From Ceratothoa steindachneri (Eukaryota; Arthropoda; Malacostraca; Isopoda; Cymothoidae): a stretch of DNA of 64,000 nt. The stretch spans positions 102,084,641 through 102,148,640 of the forward strand of contig OZ018318.1 of the NCBI GenBank assembly GCA_963969495.1, given 5' to 3'. The translations under genes and the position numbers were made by a program. The notes below the pieces were generated by a model. The model saw nothing but the letters and a program-made list of their open reading frames with translations. It did not search any database and was not told the DNA's origin. The stretch's first letter is position 1. Every line of letters starts with the position of its first letter. Shown piece by piece: positions 56,390-64,000 of this stretch.

Positions 56390-59300
56390 AAAAACAAGGT
56401 ATCAAAAATTGGTTACATCCAGATATTACAAGGACAGGTTGACTCAAATAGGCTAAATGCCACGAGAAAAACCTCAAAGGATAAAAAATTGATTCCATCC
56501 AATTAATTAAAAGGACATATTCCCTCTAAGGGGCTAAATGCCATGAGAAGAAAATTAAAAGGCATCAAAAATTGGTTACATCAAATTAATTACAAGGACA
56601 CACCTTTAATGGGCTAAATGCCACGATAAAAAAAACAGGTATCAACACTTGGTTCCATCCAATTAATTACAAGGACAGGTTCCCTCTAGTATGCTAAATG
56701 CCACAAGAAAGAAGCATGAAAAATTTGTTCCATCTAAGTAAATATAAGGACAGGTTTCCTCTAATGGGCTAAATGCCACAATGAAAAATATAGGTATCAA
56801 AAATTGGTTCCATCCAAATAATTACAAGGACAGGTTCCCACTAGAGGGCTAAATGACACGGTAGAAAGTCAAAGGTATCATAAATTGGTTTCATCCAATT
56901 AAATACAAGGACAGATTCCTTCAAATGGGCTAAATGCAACTTAAAAAAACTCAGGTATCATAAATTGGTTCCATACAATTAATTACAAGGACATGTTCCC
57001 TATTATGGGTTAAATGCCACGAAAAGAAAAAAGTATAACAAATAGGTTCCATGCAATTAAGCACAAGGACAGATTCGGCCTAAAGGGCAAAATGCCACAA
57101 AAAATCAACGGTATCAAAAATTGGTTCGATCGAATTAATTACAAGAACAGGTTTCCTCTAATGGACTAAATGCCACGCGAAAAACTCAAAGGTATAAAAA
57201 ATTAGTTCCATCTAATTAATTACAACGACACCTTTCCTCTAATGAGCTAAATGCCCCGAGGGGGGAAAATAGGTATCATTAATTCGTTCCATCCAATTAA
57301 TTAAAAGAACAGGTTTCCTCTAACGGGCTAAATGCCACGAAAAAAAATCAAAGGTATCAAAAATTGGTTCCATCCAATTAATTACAATTACACCCTTCCA
57401 TTTAATGGGCAAAATGCCACGAGAAGAAAAAAAGTATAACAAATTGTTCTATCCAAAAATTACAAGGACAGGTTCCCATCTAATAGGCTAAATGCTACAA
57501 GATAAAATCAAAGGTATAAAAAATTAGTTCCATCCAATTAAATACTAGGACAGGTTCCCCCTAATGGGCTAAAGGCCACAAGAAAAAATCAGACCTATCA
57601 AAAATCGGTTCCATCTAATTAATGACAAGGACGCCTTCCCTCCAATGGGCTAAACGCCACGAGAAGAAAAAATAACAAATTGGCTCGATCCAATTAATTA
57701 CAAGGAAAGGTTCCCTCTAATGGGCTAAATGAAACGAGAAAAAACTCAAAGTTATAAAAATTGGTTCCATCCAAATAATTACACGGACAGATTCCCTAAA
57801 ATGGGCTAAATGCAACGATAAAAACTCAAAGGTATCAAAAATATGTTCCATCTAATTAATTAAAAGGAAAGGTTCCCTCTAATGGGCTAAATGCCACGAG
57901 AAGAAAACAAAGTATAAGGAATTGGTTCCATCCAATTAATTATAAGGACAGGTGCCCCATAATGGGCTAAATGCCACGAGAAAAAGTCAAAGGTATACAA
58001 AATTGCATCCATCCCATTAATAACAAGGACACCTTCCCTCTAATGAGGTCTATGCCACAAGAAGAAAAATCTGGTATAAAAATTGGTTCCGTCCAATTAA
58101 TTAAAAGAACACCCCTCTAATTGGGCGAAACGCCACAAAAAACAAAAAAGTATAATAAATTGGTGACATCTAATTAATTACAAGGGCGTATCCCCATAAT
58201 GGGCTAAATACCACGAGAAAAACCCCAAACATTTCAAAAAAATTACTTCAATCCAATTAATTACAAGGACAGGTTCCCTCCAATGGGCTAAATGCCACGA
58301 GAAGAAAAAAGTATAAGGAATTGGTTCCATCAAATACATTACAAGGACAGGTTCCCCCTAATAACTAAATGCCATAAGAAATATGAAAAGTATCAAAAAT
58401 TGGTTCCATCCAATTAATTACAAGGACAGGTTCCCTCTAATGGACTAAATGCCACGAAAAAAATTCAAAGCTATCCATCTAATGAGCTAAATGCCCCGAG
58501 GGGGAAAAATAGGTATAAACAATTGTTTCAATCCAATTAATTAAAAGAACAGGTTTCCTTTAATGGACTAAATGCCACGCAAAAAAATCAAAAGTATCAA
58601 AAATTGGTTCCATCTATTTAATTACAATTACACCTTCCATTTAATGGGCAAAATATCACGAGAAGAAAAAACGTATAACAAATTTGTTCCATCAAATTAA
58701 TTTAAAGGACAGGTTCTCCCTAATGGGCTAAATACCATATAAAAAATCAAAGGTATCAAAAAATGGTTCCATTCAATTAATTACGAGGACAGGTTCCCTC
58801 TAATGGGCTAAATGCCACGAGAAGAAAAAACTGGTATAAAAATTTTGTTTCATCCAATTAATTACAACAACATCTTCCCTCTAATTGGCCTAAATGCCAC
58901 AAGAAAAAAACAAAGGTATAAACAATTGGTTCTATCTAATTAATTATAAAGACAAGTTCCCCCTAATGGGCTAAATGCCATAATAAAAAAATCAAAGGTA
59001 TAAAAAATTGTTTCAGGCAATTAATTATAAGGACTGGTTCCCCATAATGGGCTAAATGTCACAAGAAAAATACAAAGGTATCAAAAATTGGTTCCATCCA
59101 ATTAATTATAAGGACACCTTCCTTCTAACGAGCTATATGCCGCGAGAAGAAAAGTCTGGTATAAAATATTGGTTCCATCCATTAATTACAGGAACACCTT
59201 CCCTCTAATTGGGCTCAACGCTAGGAGAACAAAAAATGTATAACAAGTTGGTTCCTTCTAATTAATTCCAATGACATATTCCTCATAATAGGCCAAATGC

Positions 59301-60875
59301 CCGCAGAAAAAAACTCAAAAGTATGAAAAATTGGTTCTAAAGAATTAATTACAATGATAGGTTCCCTATAATAGGCTAAATAGCACAAAGAAAAAATAAA
59401 GGTATCAAAATTGTTTCATCCAATTAATTACAAGGACATTTTCCGTGTAATGGGCTAACTCCACGATAAAAAAACTCAAATAAAAAAAAATTGACTTCAT
59501 CCAATTAATTACACGGACAGATTCCCTCAAATGGGCTAAATGCAACAAAAAAAACTCAAATGTATCAAAAATTAGTTCCATCCAATTACGTAAAAGGACA
59601 GGTTCCCTCTAATAGGCTAAATGCCACGAGAAGACAAAAAAGTATAAGGAATTGGTTTCATCCGCTTAATTACAACGGCAGGTTCCCCCTAATGGGCTAA
59701 ATGCCATAAGAAAAGATCAAAGGTGTCAAAAATTGGTTCCATCCAATTAATTACAAGGACAGGTTTCCTCTAATGGGCTAAATATCATAAGAAAAAACTC
59801 AAAGGTATCAAAAATTGGTTCTAACCAATTAATTACAAGGACAGATTCCTTGAAATGGGCTTACTGCAACGAAATAAAACTCAAACGTATCAAAAATTGG
59901 TTCCATCCAATTAATTACAAGGACAGGATCCTTCTAATTTCTAAATGCCACGAGAACAGACTTGTATCGAAAATTGGTTCCATCTAATTAATTAAAAGGC
60001 CAGGTTTCCTCTAATGGGCTAAATGACCCTAGAAAAAATCAAAGGTTTCAAAAATCTACCTTTTAATGTGCTAAATGCCCCGATAAAAATTTAAAGGTAT
60101 CAAAAATTGGTTCCATTCAATTAGTTATAAGGACAGGTTCCCTCCTTTGGGCTAATTGACCCGAGGAAAATGCTCAAAGATTTCTAAAATTAGTTCTATC
60201 CAATTAATTATAAGGACAAATTCTCTATGATGGCCTAAATACCAAAAGAAAAATCAAAGGTATCCAAAATTATTTCCATCCAATTAATTAGAAGGACAGG
60301 TTTCCTCTATTGGGCTCAATGCCCCGAGAATAAAAAAGTATAACAAATTGGTTCCCTTCAATTAATTACAAGGAAAGGTTCCTTCTATTAAAATAAATAC
60401 CACAAGAAAAAACTCAAAGGTATCAAAAGTTGATTTCATCCAATTAATTACAAGGACAGATTCCCTCAAATGTGCTAATTGCAACGAAAGAAAACCTCAA
60501 AGGTATAAAAAATTGGTTTCATCCAATTAATTACATGGACAGGTTCCCACTAATGGGCTAACGTCCACGAGAAAAACACCAATCGAAAATTAGTTCCGTC
60601 CAATTAATTAAAAGGACAGGTTCCCTTTATTCGGCTAAATGGCACAAGGAAAAATCAAAGGTATCAAAAATTGGTTCCATTCAATTAATTACAAAGACAG
60701 GTTCCCTCTAAGCTAAGAGAAAAAGCTCAAAGGTATCAAAAATTGGTTCCATTCAATTAATTACAAAGACAGGTTCCCTCTAAGCTAAGAGAAAAAGCTC
60801 AAAGGTATCAAAAATTGGTTCCATCTAATTAATTACAAGGACAAGTTCTCTATAATGGGTTAAATGCCACGAGCC
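56390..60875. repeat. about 80-bp satellite, roughly 55 units
   Basis: Consensus TCAAAAATTGGTTCCATCCA, ATTAATTACAAGGACAGGTT, CCCTCTAATGGGCTAAATGC and CACGAGAAAAAACTCAAAGG. Units are diverged (indels in the A-runs), and the array occupies 4.5 kb. Near its right edge two identical 72-bp units stand at 60660-60731 and 60732-60803. Confidence 0.98.
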
Positions 60876-62040
60876 TCCTAATAACAAACATTCAGAAATG
60901 ATAAAGATAAAAAGACGAGCAGCTTGATAGTAAAAAAACCCACCAAAAACAATTCTATCATGATATCTAACTTTTCTAGTAAAGCCTAGCAACCTCACAT
61001 AGCCTCACAACCTATTCTCGTCTGAACTAATAACCTTAACTAGCATACACTCAGCCTTACCTAACCCTCCCCTGGCCTAATAGCCTAACTCTATATAAAT
61101 GGCTTTTAAAAACGACAAATAAAAAATCCCAAGAACAATCTTAACTCCACTCCACTCCCCCCCCCCCCTCCCCTTCCTAAAAGAACAAATCCAGTATTTC
61201 TTTTTTAGAAAATCCCCCTTTTCCCCTCTTTCATGAAGACCAATGCCTCTGATTACCTCCACTAAGCTTCTCGAGCGCGTTATAATAAAAAATTCATTCG
61301 ATCCATTAAGCAGTCAATATCTCCATTATTCCAGAGAGACCTCCCCTCGTCCGCGAAAATAATTTCCCCTCGTCCATACCAACCCCTCTTCTTTTGTTCC
61401 TCTAGATGCGAGGGGCACCTACACGAGGGGACCTTACGCGAGCCCTAAATTCGAGACCCAGTTTGCAGAATGGTCCAATATATTAAACCGAAGAATGCGA
61501 AAATATACGCTTTTTAGGAAAACACCCTGAGGCTGACTTCTATTTCAGGCTGACATCCATTCCAAGCTGACAACCATAAATAGAAAATATTTGGGGCCTC
61601 ATTTATTGATCTCACGGCGACAGCGAGACAAGAGTTTTGAGATGGAGCAGAAAATTAGACTCCGCTCGAAAGGCCTAGATTCACAATGGCGAAAATCGGG
61701 ACACAATACAGAATATGTAAGCCATATTCCCCCAGATTATGAATTATTAATCTAGATTCTGGTCTAGACATTAAACAGTGACGCAGGAGAATTGAAGATT
61801 ACGTCAGAGATGTCAATAAAAACAAGAAGATTAGGAGTGTAACAGATGGTGGAAGTTAAATAGCAAGGTGATAATATAAAAAAAAAACAGACCGCAGGAC
61901 GGATGTATAGCAATTAGCAGCGTATTCGGCGATAAAACGAACATAATCTACAAAATCAAAACATATAAAATGTAATTAGAAGCCGCCCACATTCTAATAA
62001 AGCTCTTTAAACCGATAAAATAATTGCCTTTTTGTGTTTT
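60876..62040. other. stretch without recognised features
   Basis: AT-rich except for a C run at 61158-61168 and a GC-richer patch near 61370-61460. No gene supported. Confidence 0.4.
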
Positions 62041-62044
62041 TTTA

Positions 62045-62990
62045 TATAATTTCTGTTACGTTTGGTATGAGAAGCCAAACATGAGTCCATTCAAAATGAA
62101 TATAATAACTGGTCAAGACCGATAAAGTTTGGTAAAGAAACTTCGAGAGAGAAATTGGAAATAAAGTGAATAAAGTTAAGAAATGATGAAGAGTATGCCT
62201 TGAATGAGAAAAGCGGGGAATTTCTGGCAGTGTAAACACTATTGTGATTTCAGTGTTTAGAATAAAAACACACAAATAAAGAAAAGTTTGTCTTGAATGA
62301 GAGAAGTGGAGAATTTCGGGGAGTTTAAATACTTATTGCAGCAGCCAAATACACAAAAATTGTCATTTCATCGGTAAAAATAAAACAGACTCAGGAAGAA
62401 AAAGTGTCTTAAACGAGGAAAAGGTTTACTAAACTAATAATATAATGGAGAGTTTCATGGTGTAAGCACCATGAAACTCTCTATTATTATAACACGGTTG
62501 CAGCAGCCAAAGCTTGAAAATTGCTTGGACTTCGGCCTCTAAGAATTGAAAAACACGAATAATAAAAAAGTCATTCTTGATTTATAAAAAAATATGTTTC
62601 AAATGGTAATAGAATGGCAATTTTTAAGTAGTTATACACGTTTGCATCAGCCAAAAGTTAAAATGTTGGGGGATTTGGCCCCTAAGAATAAAACAAACAT
62701 GAATAATGAAAAAGTATGTGTTGATTGAGAACAAAATGTTTCAAAACAAGATGAATAATGAAAAAGTATGTCTTGATTGAAAAATATGTTTCAAAAACAC
62801 GAATAATGAAAATGTATGTCATGATTGAGAAAAAATACGATTCAAAAGATGATAGAGTGTGATATTCTTTAGATTTTAAACACCCTTACAGCCGACATCA
62901 AAATTGCTAGGATTTCAGCTTGAAGAATTAAAAAATAACACGAATGATAAAAAAAAACATGTCTTGAATATTATATGTTTAAACAAGTAA
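62045..62990. repeat. weak, long-period repeat
   Basis: Similar sentences recur: CTTGAATGAGA(A)AAG, GGAATTTC, GCAGCAGCCAAA, CACGAATAATGAAAA and GTATGTCTTGATTGA, at spacings of about 60-200 bases. Highly degenerate. Confidence 0.55.
62448..62481. repeat. perfect 15-bp hairpin
   Basis: GAGAGTTTCATGGTG (62448-62462), loop TAAG, and CACCATGAAACTCTC (62467-62481); flanking ATAATA/TATTAT extends the symmetry imperfectly. Confidence 0.95.
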
Positions 62991-63479
62991 CTACAAAGGA
63001 AATTAGGGTCTGCTTAAACACAGTTACACTTGTCAATAGTTCAAATTCATAAATTTTAAAAATTTAATTATTACGAAATAATAAAGATTATAAAGAAAGT
63101 TTAATGCCTGTTTTCACCTTATATTGGGTCTATACAGAAATGAAAAAGATAGTGAGAGATTTCAAAATGGTACAAAAGACGAGCCGAGAGAGAACACCAG
63201 TTTCTGATAAAGCAGTAAGGTTGGGAGGGCACATTGTTCCTCCAAATTTGAGTTGAGGTAGGTGTAATAATAAAAAATAAATGATATTACGGTCTCAATG
63301 CAAACGATTGAAAGGAAAAGGCAAGAGACTCATATTGCAATGGGAGTAAACTTAAAAGTGTAAAGAAATTAATTCTCCATATTGCGTTTTGTTAACACAA
63401 GCAAAGTAAGGATAAATGTTATGAAAGACAAAAGAAAAATTACAATGAATATCTTTCCTGTTCTTCTTACATTCTGTTC
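62991..63479. other. stretch without recognised features
   Basis: AT-rich, no gene supported. Confidence 0.4.
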
Positions 63480-63620
63480 ATGTTGAGGATGGTTGTTGCT
63501 TTTGTTGATGCCCTTGTTGTTATGTTTGTGATTGAGCTTTTATGTTGTTGTTTTTTGTTATTTTGTTATTGTTATGTTGATGTTGTTGTTTTTGTTTTCA
63601 TGTTGTTGTTGTTCTTGGCA
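63480..63620. repeat. TGTTG-rich low-complexity tract
   Basis: TGTTGTTGTTTTTGTTGATG-like sequence. Confidence 0.85.
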
Positions 63621-64000
63621 TGATTTTTACCACCGATTCTCACAGTGTAATACGTATCTCAGTGGTAACTGGTAAAAGTGGAATCTGAACCAGGGTCGCT
63701 ACATCACAGCAGTCAAAGCAAACTCCACCCAAGTCGGAAAACGCAGCCAGTGACTCACCACACACAATATGCCTCAACTATACATCTCTTCATACACGTA
63801 TTACATGAACCTTATATAAAAAGCATAACATCTTTTACAAGTATGTCTAAAAGCTCTTAAATCAGAGTAACGTTTGTTTGAGGGGGGTTTTACTCATCTT
63901 TCACACAGTTTATGACTGGAGGGTAAAGAAAAGCACTCTGCCAGTACATTGACAATGTTACCTAAACAAATGGGAGTGAAAGTTAAGAAGAGGCATTTTA
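63621..64000. other. stretch without recognised features
   Basis: No supported gene up to the window edge. Confidence 0.4.

Overview
This window looks like a gene-poor, repeat-saturated stretch of a large animal genome, most likely an arthropod. I found no intact host gene, rRNA, standard tRNA, operon or CRISPR array. The arthropod assignment rests on the company of elements: mariner and Tc1 transposons, CR1/Jockey-superfamily LINEs, Penelope-type hammerhead motifs, a repeated-protein family I recall from arthropod genomes, and a TTAGG-like low-complexity tract. The density of microsatellites and minisatellites would suit a decapod crustacean or another large-genome arthropod, but the lineage is not settled by the sequence.

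Layout. 0-1 kb: an internally deleted mariner (copy 1). 1.85-2.63 kb: a Tc1/mariner fragment fused to the 5' part of a second, intron-bearing repeat family. 2.7-3.5 kb: a minisatellite. 4.46-6.27 kb: a Ty3/gypsy-type gag relic between two related direct repeats. 6.5-10.2 kb: one degenerate LINE whose reverse transcriptase frame is blown apart by two minisatellites, with 39-bp and 27-bp units. 10.4-11.6 kb: a second, weaker LINE relic. 14.1-16.7 kb: two CR1-type LINE relics in the same orientation. 17 kb: mariner copy 2, sharing the internal deletion of copy 1. 18.8-22.7 kb: tandem repeats, ending in an 86-bp array in which most units carry a hammerhead ribozyme core.

25-31.2 kb: an A/T-rich tract and two full-length but dead Tc1-like elements with TIRs over 150 bp; the second has a possible 118-bp spliceosomal intron. 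33.3-33.8 kb: a 227-bp tandem duplication. 35-39 kb: pyrimidine tracts, long (TA)n and a 0.93-kb element whose 227-bp inverted arms each carry a hammerhead-like motif. 40.7-46.4 kb: a 17-bp minisatellite, then a 24-bp minisatellite split by a degenerate 2.3-kb element. 46.4-47.2 kb: an interspersed repeat and a miniature mariner. 47.7-60.9 kb: a succession of satellites (80, ~102, 30, ~75 and ~80 bp units), interrupted by a LINE 3' end on the minus strand and a MITE copy. 60.9-64 kb: mostly unique AT-rich DNA with weak repeats and a strong hairpin.

Nothing here works together as a pathway. The biology is that of mobile elements decaying, deleting, nesting, and seeding tandem arrays. The most interesting signals are the tandem hammerhead array with preserved pairing, the inverted hammerhead-bearing element, the two frame-preserving minisatellites born inside one LINE ORF, and the candidate intron in a Tc1 transposase.
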